From assembly GCF_004119445.1 (NCBI RefSeq), contig NZ_QICI01000041.1, positions 62,001 to 126,000 of the forward strand: a stretch of DNA of 64,000 nucleotides, read 5' to 3'. The DNA comes from Chryseobacterium sp. CH21 (lineage in GTDB: Bacteria; Bacteroidota; Bacteroidia; Flavobacteriales; Weeksellaceae). Below are positions 46,179-55,509 of this stretch, piece after piece; position 1 is the stretch's first letter; every line of letters begins with the position of its first letter. The notes under the pieces were generated by a model, which was given only the letters and a program-made list of their open reading frames with translations, did no database searches and was not told the DNA's origin. The position numbers were made by a program, and so were the translations under genes.

Positions 46179-47540
46179 TTATGCGTTTTGCACAACTCTG
46201 TACAATTTATCAGATAAACGAACTCTGAATGGAAGTTCGAAAGTAATCTGATCTCCTGGTTTTGCAGTTTCACAAGGACCTCCGTTAGCATAGATTTCAG
46301 TAATCGTAACTTCCTGTTCACCGGTTGTAGGTCCTGAAATTAATACTTTATCTCCTACTGACAAATCTTTGTTTTCAATTAAAAACTGTGCAATTTTTGA
46401 TTTTGAATAGTAATGCTCTGCTTTTCCAATCAATTCTTTTTTGACAGCAATTATTTGGCGGATATTCTTTGTTTCAACTTTTGCTAAAGGTTTATCTGAT
46501 AATTCTCCGGAGTTTTTGAATTTCAGAGCATCAGACTTTCCTTTTCTGAATACTTTATTTCCAACCTGAAGTCCTTTTCTTAGTTTCACCTGCTCATCCC
46601 AAGTCAAATGGATGGTATCGAGACATTCTGCAGAGCAACAGTTTTCCATTGCTGCTTTACATTCGTCACATTGGATAAACAAAAGGTGGCAGGCATCATT
46701 CGCACAATTGGTATGATTATCACAAGGTTTTCCACATTGGTGGCATTGTGCAATAATATCATCTGTAATCCTCTCTCCTAAACGGTGGTCAAATACAAAG
46801 TTTTTACCAATAAACTTACTTTCTATTCCTTCTTCTTTTATCTGGCGTGTATATTCAATGATACCACCTTCTAACTGGTAAACATTTTTAAAGCCCTGAT
46901 GTTTGAAGTAAGCACTCGCCTTTTCACAACGAATTCCTCCGGTACAATACATCAACAGGTTTTTATCTTCTTTAAAATCCTGTAGCTGTTCGTTGATAAT
47001 CGGTAAACTTTCTCTGAAATTTTCCACATCCGGAGTAATAGCTCCTTCAAAATGACCTACTTCACTTTCGTAGTGATTTCTGAAGTCTACCACAATAGTA
47101 TTCGGATCATCAAGTAAATTATTAAATTCCTGAGCTTTTAAGTGAATTCCTTTATTGGTAACATCAAAAGTTTCGTCATTCAAACCGTCAGCCACAATTT
47201 TGTTTCTGACTTTTATGGTTAATTTTAAAAAAGAGTAATTGTCCTGATCTACTGCTACGTTCAAACGGATTCCTTTCATAAAATCATAGACTTCCAGCGT
47301 ATCACGAAAAGCCTCAAACTGGTCTGCAGGAACACTCATCTGAGCATTGATTCCTTCAGTTGCTACATAAATACGGCCAAGGGCATCAAGTGCATTCCAG
47401 GCTATAAATAATTCGTCGCGAAATTTTTTTGGGTCTTCGATTTTGGCATACGCATAGAAAGACAAAGTAAGACGGTCTTTACCGGCTTCATCAATAAGTT
47501 GAGCTCTTTCTTCTGCGCTTAAGGTGTTATACAGTTGCAT
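46179..47540 (-). CDS. trhO: tRNA uridine(34) hydroxylase TrhO with U32-like C-terminal domain
   Basis: 453 residues. Oxygen-dependent formation of 5-hydroxyuridine at tRNA position 34. Layout: N-terminal ferredoxin-like domain (1-100), rhodanese domain with the catalytic loop YCTGGIRCEK (about 197), a Cys-rich segment (CHQCGKPC...CDECK...CCSAEC, about 265-310), then a tail from about 365 (KAEHYYSKSKIAQFLIENKD, VGDKVLISGPTTGEQEVTIT, AKPGDQITFELPFRV) resembling the C-terminal barrel of U32 (TrhP) proteins. TATCTTTG at 47575-47582 (minus) is a likely -7 element. Confidence 0.88.
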   Translation of the reverse strand: MQLYNTLSAEERAQLIDEAGKDRLTLSFYAYAKIEDPKKFRDELFIAWNALDALGRIYVATEGINAQMSVPADQFEAFRDTLEVYDFMKGIRLNVAVDQDNYSFLKLTIKVRNKIVADGLNDETFDVTNKGIHLKAQEFNNLLDDPNTIVVDFRNHYESEVGHFEGAITPDVENFRESLPIINEQLQDFKEDKNLLMYCTGGIRCEKASAYFKHQGFKNVYQLEGGIIEYTRQIKEEGIESKFIGKNFVFDHRLGERITDDIIAQCHQCGKPCDNHTNCANDACHLLFIQCDECKAAMENCCSAECLDTIHLTWDEQVKLRKGLQVGNKVFRKGKSDALKFKNSGELSDKPLAKVETKNIRQIIAVKKELIGKAEHYYSKSKIAQFLIENKDLSVGDKVLISGPTTGEQEVTITEIYANGGPCETAKPGDQITFELPFRVRLSDKLYRVVQNA

Positions 47541-47900
47541 GCTATAAACGTTTTAAGTGAGAATAAAATTTTTGCAAAGATAAGAATTTTAGAATTAAGT
47601 CTATTGATGACACAAATCACGAGTCATTAACAAACAGCGGCCAGAAGTAAATAATTTACAACAAATGATAAAAAATAAATGGTACTTTAGGGTTAATTAT
47701 GCCATATTTTCATTAATTTTTTTTTAAGTTTTGTTAACTCTGACGTTAACAATTATGACATAAGGTATAAAATGACATAATAGCCGTTAAATTTTAGTTA
47801 AAATTGAAACATAGCATACTAATTGCTTACTTATTTAACATTAAATTTGTTTACTCAAAAACATAAAAAGAAATTAATTAATAAACAAGAAAGATATACA
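47541..47900. other. Divergent control region between trhO and the DegP-type protease
   Basis: No gene. Plus-strand features: GTTAAC-TCTGAC-GTTAAC (47733-47750), twin TATGACATAA/AATGACATAA (47754-47763, 47771-47780; 17-base period), and a promoter TTG (47823-47825), 16 bases, TAAATTTG (47842-47849) before the protease. The repeats may bind a stress regulator. Confidence 0.45.
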
Positions 47901-49433
47901 ATGAAGAGTACTTTAAAAAAACTATTACCATTTGCAGTAGTAGGGGTAATCTCCGGAGCTACTACTGTTGGAGCTTTACAATATTTCGGGCATAGCTCCA
48001 ATAATGGAGATCAATCTTATTTCACAACAGCCGCACCTAACACATCATTTGCAGGAATGAATACGGGAGCTGTAGGTGATGATTTTGTAAAAGCAGCTAA
48101 AACAACCGTTCCGGCTGTAGTTACCATTAAAAACTATCAAAGCAGAACAGCAAGCAGAGCTTCAGAGCAAGACTTGTTCGACTTCTTCTTCGGAGATCCT
48201 TTTGGAGGAGGAAGAGGACAACAGAGACAGAAGCAGCAGCAGGCTCCTGAGAATATGCCATCAGGAATGGGTTCAGGGGTAATCATCTCTCCGGATGGTT
48301 ACATTATTTCCAACAACCATGTGGTAGCAGGTGCCAATAAGCTGGAGGTAGTATTAAGCAACAAGAAATCATATATTGCAACTTTAGTAGGAACAGACCC
48401 TAATACAGATATCTCTTTATTAAAGATCGAAGAAAAAGGTCTTCCTTATTTAAATTTTGCGAATTCTGACAATATTGACGTTGGGCAATGGGTACTTGCG
48501 GTAGGAAACCCACTTGGATTAAACTCTACGGTAACGGCAGGTATTGTTTCTGCCAAAGGAAGAGGTATCGGCATCTTAAGCAGCCAGGGAAAAGCAGCTA
48601 ACCCTATTGAAAGTTTTATTCAAACCGATGCTGCGATCAACCCGGGTAACTCAGGAGGTGCTTTGGTAAATACAAACGGAGAGCTTATCGGGATCAACTC
48701 TGCAATTCAGTCTACTACAGGATATTATCAGGGATACGGATTTGCCGTACCTTCCAATCTGGCAAGAAAAATTGTTGAGGATATCAAGAAATTCGGAATT
48801 GTACAGAGAGGATTCTTAGGAATTCAGTCGCTGGATCTTTCTAATGATCAATTGGTAACTTCATACAACAAGCAATTCAAAACGAATCTGAAAGTAGGTT
48901 CGGGAGTTTATGTAACAGGATTTGGGGAAAACAGCGGTGCTGAAGATGCAGGTCTTAAAAAAGGAGATGTTGTTACTAAAATTGATAATTATGACATCAC
49001 AGATTTTGCTGATCTTTCTATGTCTATCGGAAGTAAACGTCCTGGAGATAAAGTACAGGTTACTTATTTAAGAAACGGTAAAGAAAATACTACTTCTGTA
49101 ACACTTAGAGACCAGAAAGGAGGAACTTCTACCAGAACGAAAGCAGATCTTAGCGTAACGGAAAAAATCGGAGCTGAATTTGACCCGCTTACAGATCGTT
49201 TCAAAACTGAATACGGATTGAACAGTGGTGTAGTAGCTAAAAGCGTATCTGAAGGCAGTGAAATGGCTAAAATCGGAATCGTAGACAACTATATCATCAT
49301 TGAAATAAATGGTAAGCCGGTAAATTCACAGAAAGATGTAGAAAAGATCCTTGAGAAATATCAGGGGAACGTACAGGTGAAATTTGTGGATGACTATGGA
49401 AGAATCTACACAAAAGGATTCAAAATGCCTTAA
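47901..49433 (+). CDS. DegP/HtrA-type periplasmic serine protease (Do family)
   Basis: 510 residues from the ATG at 47901 (MKSTLKKLLPFAVVGVISGA, signal or anchor segment); a longer start at 47823 overlaps the promoter. Trypsin-like triad: His140 (ISNNHVVAG), Asp170 (PNTDISLLK), Ser251 (NPGNSGGAL). Two PDZ domains follow (about 300-390 and 415-505). A Gly/Gln-rich loop (about 98-118) matches the flexible LA loop. Envelope protein quality control. Ends at a strong terminator. Confidence 0.93.
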   Translation: MKSTLKKLLPFAVVGVISGATTVGALQYFGHSSNNGDQSYFTTAAPNTSFAGMNTGAVGDDFVKAAKTTVPAVVTIKNYQSRTASRASEQDLFDFFFGDPFGGGRGQQRQKQQQAPENMPSGMGSGVIISPDGYIISNNHVVAGANKLEVVLSNKKSYIATLVGTDPNTDISLLKIEEKGLPYLNFANSDNIDVGQWVLAVGNPLGLNSTVTAGIVSAKGRGIGILSSQGKAANPIESFIQTDAAINPGNSGGALVNTNGELIGINSAIQSTTGYYQGYGFAVPSNLARKIVEDIKKFGIVQRGFLGIQSLDLSNDQLVTSYNKQFKTNLKVGSGVYVTGFGENSGAEDAGLKKGDVVTKIDNYDITDFADLSMSIGSKRPGDKVQVTYLRNGKENTTSVTLRDQKGGTSTRTKADLSVTEKIGAEFDPLTDRFKTEYGLNSGVVAKSVSEGSEMAKIGIVDNYIIIEINGKPVNSQKDVEKILEKYQGNVQVKFVDDYGRIYTKGFKMP

Positions 49434-49460
49434 TCGAAAACATCCTAGTTCTTTATATCA

Positions 49461-49497
49461 AAAAAACGCTGCAGAAATCTGCAGCGTTTTTTTATAT
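49461..49497. terminator. Bidirectional terminator
   Basis: AAAAACGCTGCAG-AAAT-CTGCAGCGTTTTT stem with long A and T runs between the convergent genes ending at 49433 and 49501. Confidence 0.9.
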
Positions 49498-49500
49498 TTT

Positions 49501-49956
49501 TTATTTAGGCTTATTCATTTTCTCAGCAATTCTTTTCTGCTTGTTCCGCTCATAAATAACTTCTACAATCTTACCTCCAATCCAGGAAAACGGGAAAAAA
49601 GTAAGAAAAATAGAAATTTTATAAAATGTAGGATGATAAGGAAATATAATCACATCCAGCATAGCGATAAAGAGCATAATAAATCCGATCAGAATAGCAT
49701 AAGCTACTTTTGCATATTTTACAATAATAGCAGTGGCAACTCCACCAATTGTAGTTCCCAGTCCGGAAATAAACAACAGGAAGCCGAAAAATGCTTTATC
49801 ATCTTTCATACTGAAAAGAAACCTTTGCCAATGCTCAAACGGAGCAAAAGCCTCAAAAGTGATCCATTGCGGAAAAGCTCTTATACCAAGAGTGATAATA
49901 AGCCCTGCAATACCAAGACCTATCAGAACCGCAATTGTATTTCTTATAAAATTCAT
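49501..49956 (-). CDS. Small integral membrane protein, unknown function
   Basis: 151 residues with four membrane helices (IRNTIAVLIGLGIAGLIITLG; FFGFLLFISGLGTTIGGVAT; AYAILIGFIMLFIAMLDVII; FLTFFPFSWIGGKIVEVIY) and a basic C-terminal tail. Start shares a base with the ridA stop (TAATG), so translation is coupled to ridA. No family name can be given with confidence. Confidence 0.7.
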   Translation of the reverse strand: MNFIRNTIAVLIGLGIAGLIITLGIRAFPQWITFEAFAPFEHWQRFLFSMKDDKAFFGFLLFISGLGTTIGGVATAIIVKYAKVAYAILIGFIMLFIAMLDVIIFPYHPTFYKISIFLTFFPFSWIGGKIVEVIYERNKQKRIAEKMNKPK

Positions 49957-50336
49957 TAATCCTGATGTGCAATCATAGAAATTTCGATATCCACATTTTT
50001 AGGCAGGCATGAAACCTGTACTGTTTCACGTGCCGGATAGCTTTCTGAATCTAAATAAGATGCATAAATGTCATTCATCACAGCAAAATCATCCATACTC
50101 TTAAGGAAGATAGTAGCTTTTACAACGTTTTTGAAAGTCATACCGGCTTCAGTAAGGATCGCCTCAAGGTTTTTCATTACCTGGTGCGTTTCTTTCTCAA
50201 TACCTTCTACCAATTTACCAGTTGCAGGATCTACAGGAATCTGTCCGGAGATATATAAAACTCCATTAGCCATATTAGCTTGTGAATAAGGACCGATAGC
50301 TGCAGGTGCATTAACTGTGTTGATTATTTGTTTCAT
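49956..50336 (-). CDS. ridA: RidA-family enamine/imine deaminase
   Basis: 126 residues. Hydrolyses reactive enamine/imine intermediates from PLP enzymes. Conserved NAPAAIGPYSQA near the start, ISGQIPVDPATGKLV, and the substrate-binding Arg in YPARETVQVSCLPK. Cytoplasmic trimer. Followed directly by the small membrane protein. Confidence 0.93.
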   Translation of the reverse strand: MKQIINTVNAPAAIGPYSQANMANGVLYISGQIPVDPATGKLVEGIEKETHQVMKNLEAILTEAGMTFKNVVKATIFLKSMDDFAVMNDIYASYLDSESYPARETVQVSCLPKNVDIEISMIAHQD

Positions 50337-50426
50337 AACGGATATTTATTTTTTTCTATGGTTATAGGCTTTCACAATCTCAGATATTCTCCTTAAAAGT
50401 GATTTCACCAAAATTTATTTTGGTTG

Positions 50427-50457
50427 CAAATATAAAATTTATATTCTCAAATGCCAA
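50427..50457 (-). promoter_or_regulatory. Promoter of ridA
   Basis: TTG (50455-50457), 20 bases, TATATTTG (50427-50434) on the minus strand, about 90 bases before ridA, overlapping the end region of lptD. Confidence 0.55.
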
Positions 50458-50464
50458 TCTGATA

Positions 50465-53050
50465 TTAGAAAGGTGCATTTGGTTGGGTAAAGCTTCTGTC
50501 TTTGTATTTCAATGCATCACTTAAGATATTGGCTTTGATCCCGATAAAGAAGTCATATACTTTATACTGTCCAAAAGGAACCCAGTTGAAATTGATGGTA
50601 AAACTTCGCTGATCTCTTGAGAAGCCAATCCTTGTATATGCCAATTGCTTAGTCACTATATCATAATGGGTACTTCCGTTGACATTCCAGTAAGGGGTCA
50701 GCTTGATGCTACCATCCAACCCAATCGATGCAATTTTATTGGCCAATCGGCTTAAACCTTTCGAGTAAGCATAGTTTGCACTGACATTTAAAGTCCATGC
50801 CTGATCAAAGTGAGCATAATGATCATCATCAAAATAATAATTTTCATTTCGGACTTCTCCTTTTGACGAATATTTTTTAGCATAATCCGTCTTTTCTCCA
50901 AAAATTTCGCTGCTTAAAGGATAGGATAACTGAACATTGAATCCCTGTACACTGAAGTGTCCGAACTGTTCTGTTCTTACACCTGTATCTTGTCCTGAAG
51001 AGAAATCAATTTTATATGGTTCCAGTGAAAGACTGGTATTTACGGTAAGTTTATTATTGAAGAAAGATGACTGCCCGTTGATTGAGAATACAGACCAAGG
51101 GTGATCTTTAGCCGCAAAGTTGTAGCTTCCTGCAAGGTTTAAAGATTCAAAAATTTTGATTTTCTTCACTCCTGTAGAATCACTTTTAGACTTTACTTTC
51201 ATTTCGATATTGTTACCGATATTGAAACCTAAAGCCCCCACCATTCCGCTTGAAGGGCTTCCGATGATTCCTTTTTCGAAGATAGAATAAGGAGTCAGCG
51301 CTCCGGTTGCATTGTAATAGTTTCTATAATATCCAAAATTAGGACTTGAGAAATCCGGGGAATAGGTAAAACCAATACTTGGAGTCATCATGTGTCTTAC
51401 TGCTTCTACCGCAGATCCTTTTTTGAATTTCATCATTCCATAAAGGGTTGTCTGAAGACTGGCTGAAGTAGAGAATGTAGAATATCCCGTGAAGTTTTTA
51501 TTAATCTCATCTACGGTTACATTCTTTATCGGATCGTAATATCTGTTTAGTGTTTTTGTGGTTAAAGCATTGTCGATATTTGCACTTAAGCTGAAAGTGA
51601 AATATTTTGCCACGGTTGTATTGGTTGCCAATGCAATATTGTTTTTAAGACCTGTCTGCATTTTGTCCCACATTTCTTTTTTAAACAACTCGTTTTCCTG
51701 AGTATTTACGAAGTTGGTAAGGTTGAAGCCGGTATTCACAGTAATATTTTCAAGAAGTCCTTGTCTGATTCCTGTTCTTGATTTAAACAGGTAGAACTGG
51801 TTGATGGCAACGTTCATCTGTGGAAGACGAAGATCGGCCAGTCCTGTTGCAAAGTTTTGAGAATAAGAAGCCGTTCCGGTAATGGTCATCGGAAGTTTCA
51901 GAAATCTTTTGGTAAGGGTTACCGTAGAGTTCTGCTGGGTATTCAATACATTCTGGTTGAAAATATAGTTGTTATTCAATGGATTATTGTAAAACTTTGT
52001 ACTTACGATATCCACAGAAGCACTGAATGTAAGGAAAGGATTCGCTTTAGAATCCTGAGAGTGCGTCCAGTTGATTCTATAAGTACTGTTTTTAGTATAA
52101 TCATCCAACCCTTTGATTCCTCTCACCATGGTACCAATATCTGCCGTAAAGTTTCCGGAGTAACGGTATTTTTTCTGGTAATTCACCTGAGGGCGCAAAT
52201 TCCAGCTTCCTTTGGTATAGATATCAGCCAAAACTTTAAGGTCAAAATGTTCTCCAATCGGTTGATAATATCCAATTCCGTTAAGGAAAAACCCTACATC
52301 TTCCCTTTCCCCGAAACTTGGAATCAGGATACCAGCCGCTCTTTTAGCTGAGAACGGTAAAATAGCAAATGGAAGATAAAGCGGTGTAGGCACCTGCTCA
52401 ATAAACATCTGAATAGGTCCTGTAACGATCTGGGATTTATTTTTGGTTTTAATCAGCTTGATATTATAAGCTCTCATAAAATAATCTGCCGCAGTATCTT
52501 TTTTCTTGATAAAATAATCATCCGTTGTATAATCCGCTTTTCTCATTGCGAATACGGAATCGTTATATTTTTTAGTTTTCTGAGCTATAATTACCCCTTC
52601 GCTTTCTTCTGTCCTTGCATTGAAAGCTATCGCCTGCTTGGTTTTTGTATTGTAGCTGAATTCGTTGGTTTCGTATTTTTTTCCGGCCTGTGTAGTAATT
52701 ACAGGTTCGATGATTTTTCCTAAAGAGTCTTGTTTTCCTCTGGCGTAGATCAGATTTTTATTATCATCAATAGAAATATAATCTGCATCAATCTGCATAT
52801 CCTGATACTTTACCTGTGCATTTTTGTTCAGGAAAGTCATTTTTTTCGGGATATCTCTTCTCTGATCATCAGCTTTTGTACGAAGAATATCATCCAGAGC
52901 TTCTTTTTTTACAACTATGGTATCCTTTTTGGAAATAGTATCATTAACCGCATTTTTAGGCAATTTTTCAGGAGTTTTCTGTGCTAAAAAATTGTTAAAA
53001 ATTAGGATAATTAAAATTTGTAATATATTTTTGAGGACGGTTTTGGCCAA
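50465..53050 (-). CDS. lptD: LPS-assembly protein LptD, Bacteroidota type
   Basis: 861 residues from a TTG start at 53050: an in-frame stop lies just upstream and a signal peptide follows at once (MAKTVLKNILQILIILIF...FLAQ). N-terminal OstA-like beta-taco (about 60-200; AQVKYQDMQIDADYISIDDN, ARTEESEGVIIAQKTKKYND) and a large C-terminal barrel. Inserts LPS into the outer leaflet of the outer membrane. TAATTTTG at 53074-53081 (minus) is a likely -7 element. Confidence 0.85.
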   Translation of the reverse strand: MAKTVLKNILQILIILIFNNFLAQKTPEKLPKNAVNDTISKKDTIVVKKEALDDILRTKADDQRRDIPKKMTFLNKNAQVKYQDMQIDADYISIDDNKNLIYARGKQDSLGKIIEPVITTQAGKKYETNEFSYNTKTKQAIAFNARTEESEGVIIAQKTKKYNDSVFAMRKADYTTDDYFIKKKDTAADYFMRAYNIKLIKTKNKSQIVTGPIQMFIEQVPTPLYLPFAILPFSAKRAAGILIPSFGEREDVGFFLNGIGYYQPIGEHFDLKVLADIYTKGSWNLRPQVNYQKKYRYSGNFTADIGTMVRGIKGLDDYTKNSTYRINWTHSQDSKANPFLTFSASVDIVSTKFYNNPLNNNYIFNQNVLNTQQNSTVTLTKRFLKLPMTITGTASYSQNFATGLADLRLPQMNVAINQFYLFKSRTGIRQGLLENITVNTGFNLTNFVNTQENELFKKEMWDKMQTGLKNNIALATNTTVAKYFTFSLSANIDNALTTKTLNRYYDPIKNVTVDEINKNFTGYSTFSTSASLQTTLYGMMKFKKGSAVEAVRHMMTPSIGFTYSPDFSSPNFGYYRNYYNATGALTPYSIFEKGIIGSPSSGMVGALGFNIGNNIEMKVKSKSDSTGVKKIKIFESLNLAGSYNFAAKDHPWSVFSINGQSSFFNNKLTVNTSLSLEPYKIDFSSGQDTGVRTEQFGHFSVQGFNVQLSYPLSSEIFGEKTDYAKKYSSKGEVRNENYYFDDDHYAHFDQAWTLNVSANYAYSKGLSRLANKIASIGLDGSIKLTPYWNVNGSTHYDIVTKQLAYTRIGFSRDQRSFTINFNWVPFGQYKVYDFFIGIKANILSDALKYKDRSFTQPNAPF

Positions 53051-53103
53051 TGTTATTCTATATAATTAAGGCTCAAAATTAATATAATTTTTATAACTGT
53101 AAG

Positions 53104-54390
53104 ATGTACAAACAAAATTTTAAAATAATTTTATCATTTCTCCTTCTCCTTACCAGTAACTTTATTTTCTCTCAAAAGAAGTTTACTATCGTTCTGGATG
53201 CGGGACACGGAGGAAGTGATCATGGCGCGAACAGGACTTATTCTGATATCGGAAGGGTAGCGGAAAAAGATATTACACTTGCCATTACGTTAAAAGTAGG
53301 AGCAATGTTAGAAAAAAACAGAGATTTCAAAGTAATATATACCCGAAAAATCGACGAGTATCCTTCTCTATCCGACAGAACTAATCTGGCCAACAGGAGT
53401 AAAGCAGACCTTTTTGTTTCTATTCACTGTAATTCTTCCCAAAGACCTACAGCTTATGGAACTGAAACTTATGTACAGGGCCCTAACCAGAATAATGAGA
53501 ACCTTGAGGTTGCCAAAAGAGAGAATGATGTGATCTTCCTGGATGAAAAGGATAAACAGACCTTTGGATCTTATAATCCTGATTCTCCGGAATCCTTAAT
53601 TGCTTTAAAGCTTCAGCAAAGTAAATATCTGGAATCAAGTCTTCTTTTGGGTGGATTAGTGGAAGATAACTTTGTCAATAAAGATAAAAGATCTTCAAGA
53701 GGTGTTTTTCAGAAAAACCTTCACGTACTCCGTATGAATGCGATGCCCTCTGTATTGATAGAAACAGGATTTATCAACCATCCGGAAGAAAGCCACTATA
53801 TTGCTTCAGACAAAGGACAAACTGAGATTGCGGAAAGTATCTATAATGCTATTATTGATTACAAAAAGGCCGTTGACAGAAAATCAGGAGGTTCTTTTGC
53901 TGTAAAAAAACCTGAACCGGAAAAACCAGCAGAAGTTCCTTTGAAAAATGATTTCAGAATTCTATTGATGAGTTCGCCAACAAAATACAATGAAAACGAT
54001 CCTGCTCTGAAAGGACTGAATTATATTCTTACCCTTAAAGAAAACGGACAGTACAAGTATTACTACGCTGTGACGAACATGGCCTCAGTGAAAGATATTA
54101 ATCTTAAAACTGCTAAAGATGCAGGATTCAGAAATGCTTTTGCTGTAGGTTTCATGCCTAACCAAAGGATTAACATGGGATATTATACCATAGAAGTGTA
54201 CTCTGGTGATAAACTGAACGGTAATTCTTATATCCTTCAGAACCTGAAAGATGTTGAAAGAGAGAAAGACAGTGGTGTATTCTATTACACGTATGGAAAA
54301 GTATACACGTTAGAAGATGCTGTAAAACTTCAAAAAGATCTTGAAGCTAAAGGGATCAAAAACACAGTGATACAGAAAGTCTACAAATAA
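53104..54390 (+). CDS. N-acetylmuramoyl-L-alanine amidase with C-terminal SPOR-like domain
   Basis: 428 residues: signal peptide (to about FSQ, 24), Amidase_3 domain (25-260; VLDAGHGGSDHGA first zinc His, Glu in RVAEKDITL, SIHCNSS second His, LIETGFINHPEE catalytic Glu), a Pro/Glu linker, and a C-terminal region (about 345-428; YKYYYAVTNMAS, GKVYTLEDAVKLQKDLEAKG) resembling a SPOR peptidoglycan-binding domain. Zinc enzyme that trims septal peptidoglycan. Divergent from lptD. Confidence 0.92.
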   Translation: MYKQNFKIILSFLLLLTSNFIFSQKKFTIVLDAGHGGSDHGANRTYSDIGRVAEKDITLAITLKVGAMLEKNRDFKVIYTRKIDEYPSLSDRTNLANRSKADLFVSIHCNSSQRPTAYGTETYVQGPNQNNENLEVAKRENDVIFLDEKDKQTFGSYNPDSPESLIALKLQQSKYLESSLLLGGLVEDNFVNKDKRSSRGVFQKNLHVLRMNAMPSVLIETGFINHPEESHYIASDKGQTEIAESIYNAIIDYKKAVDRKSGGSFAVKKPEPEKPAEVPLKNDFRILLMSSPTKYNENDPALKGLNYILTLKENGQYKYYYAVTNMASVKDINLKTAKDAGFRNAFAVGFMPNQRINMGYYTIEVYSGDKLNGNSYILQNLKDVEREKDSGVFYYTYGKVYTLEDAVKLQKDLEAKGIKNTVIQKVYK

Positions 54391-54404
54391 TTTAAAAGAA
54401 TAAT

Positions 54405-54435
54405 TTTGAGGTTAAAGAGTTAATTATTACCTTTG
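54405..54435 (+). promoter_or_regulatory. Promoter of tRNA-Glu
   Basis: TTTG (54405-54408), 19 bases, TACCTTTG (54428-54435): full match to the consensus 14 bases before the tRNA. Confidence 0.75.
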
Positions 54436-54449
54436 CAACCTCAAAATTT

Positions 54450-54521
54450 GGCCTATTCGTCTAGTGGTCAGGACTCAAGATTTTCATTCTTGCAACAGGG
54501 GTTCGATTCCCCTATAGGCTA
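54450..54521 (+). tRNA. tRNA-Glu (anticodon TTC)
   Basis: Complete cloverleaf: acceptor GGCCTAT/ATAGGCT plus discriminator A, D arm with TAGTGGTCAGGA, anticodon stem CAAGA/TCTTG with loop TTTTCAT (anticodon TTC), T arm CAGGGGTTCGATTCCCCTA. No encoded CCA. An accessory island begins just downstream; tRNA genes are common integration sites. Confidence 0.95.
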
Positions 54522-54537
54522 CTAAACTACACCCCTC

Positions 54538-54571
54538 AATCCCTGATCAATACAAGGTTCAGGGATTTTTC
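54538..54571 (+). terminator. Terminator after tRNA-Glu
   Basis: AATCCCTGA/TCAGGGATT stem with a 12-base loop and a T-run, 17 bases after the tRNA. Confidence 0.75.
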
Positions 54572-54776
54572 AAACCCAAAAACCAACGGAATCTCCACGA
54601 AAATTTAAAAGAACTCTCATACACGCTTTGTACAAGGCGAATTTCGAAAATCTTTTTTGATCTCTAAAATTTTTCTTTCCTTTCGTTACCTTTCTTGTTT
54701 CTTGAATATGATTGAATTTGAGAGATTTGAGAGAATACAAAGCAGTACTTATTCAGACTGCTTCCAATATATTATT

Positions 54777-55106
54777 TTATTCTTCCACAAAATTTTGAGC
54801 AGATTTTACAGCCGATATCTTACCTCCAACTGAACATTGGCACGTAGAGCTATCTAATAGCTCTTTTTTGCCTTCAATTTCAAAATCAGAGGTATTCTCC
54901 CATTTGACGGGTGAAGGCGTACAGGAAGACCTTAAAACACTACATACACCAAAAGGTTTAATGTTTACATTAGGCTGTTTGTCTTCTTCCGTAGCTTGTA
55001 ACTTTCCATCAATACTCATAAAGGACTGACTAGTTACTGTGAGTGGAGTTGGCGAAGCTCCTTTGTCACATTTTAGCTGGGTGGTATCAGTGATGTGTTG
55101 GGGCAT
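54777..55106 (-). CDS. DUF4280 PAAR-like protein (T6SS spike tip)
   Basis: 109 residues following the DUF4280 pattern: LKCDKGASPTPLTVTSQ at the start, IKPFGVCSV, SSCTPSPVKWEN, LLDSSTCQCSVGGKISAVKS near the end, with six cysteines. DUF4280 proteins are PAAR-like tips that sharpen the VgrG spike and carry effectors, often in Bacteroidota T6SS(iii). Last of the series VgrG-Tae4-Tai4-PAAR-like; four bases separate it from the immunity gene. Confidence 0.85.
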   Translation of the reverse strand: MPQHITDTTQLKCDKGASPTPLTVTSQSFMSIDGKLQATEEDKQPNVNIKPFGVCSVLRSSCTPSPVKWENTSDFEIEGKKELLDSSTCQCSVGGKISAVKSAQNFVEE

Positions 55107-55110
55107 ATTG

Positions 55111-55509
55111 TCATTTTTTTGTTTTCTTTTTTGGCGTTACTCCAATTAGCTTTCTTATGTAACTGTCTAATTCTTTCGATTCATAGAAACTAAAACAATC
55201 ACAAAATATTATATTTTTATCACCAGATTCAAAATGTAGATTATTACCTCGAGAATAGTATTTCGATGTTTGGGTTGTAGTAAAACTATTAATTTTATTA
55301 GTTAGTTCTTCATTTTCAAAAAAGTTGCCATCTATTGAAATTTGAGCTGCAGAAGCATCTTTGAATTTATTGTAAAATGTAGAATCAATAGCAGAATAAT
55401 TACCTACTAAGCAGTAATTGAAAGCTAATTTTTTCAAATTAGCAACTTTATTTTGGCTAAATACTCCAATTGGAAGTATGAATAATAGAAATTTTATTTT
55501 AGCTCCCAT
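55111..55509 (-). CDS. Tai4-like T6SS amidase immunity protein
   Basis: 132 residues with a cleavable signal peptide (MGAKIKFLLFILPIGVFSQ). The mature part is helical with FNYCLVGNYSAIDS and the ending FCDCFSFYESKELDSYIRKL, like the kC.dlY.SkeLd motif of Tai4 proteins, which bind and block the Tae4 amidase in the periplasm. Its start overlaps the effector stop by 16 bases, the expected tight coupling of an effector-immunity pair. Family assignment is by pattern, moderate certainty. Confidence 0.7.
   Translation of the reverse strand: MGAKIKFLLFILPIGVFSQNKVANLKKLAFNYCLVGNYSAIDSTFYNKFKDASAAQISIDGNFFENEELTNKINSFTTTQTSKYYSRGNNLHFESGDKNIIFCDCFSFYESKELDSYIRKLIGVTPKKKTKK

Noticed and set aside
49384..49959. 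191-codon plus-strand ORF
   Set aside because: Crosses the bidirectional terminator at 49461-49497 and is antisense to the small membrane protein gene.
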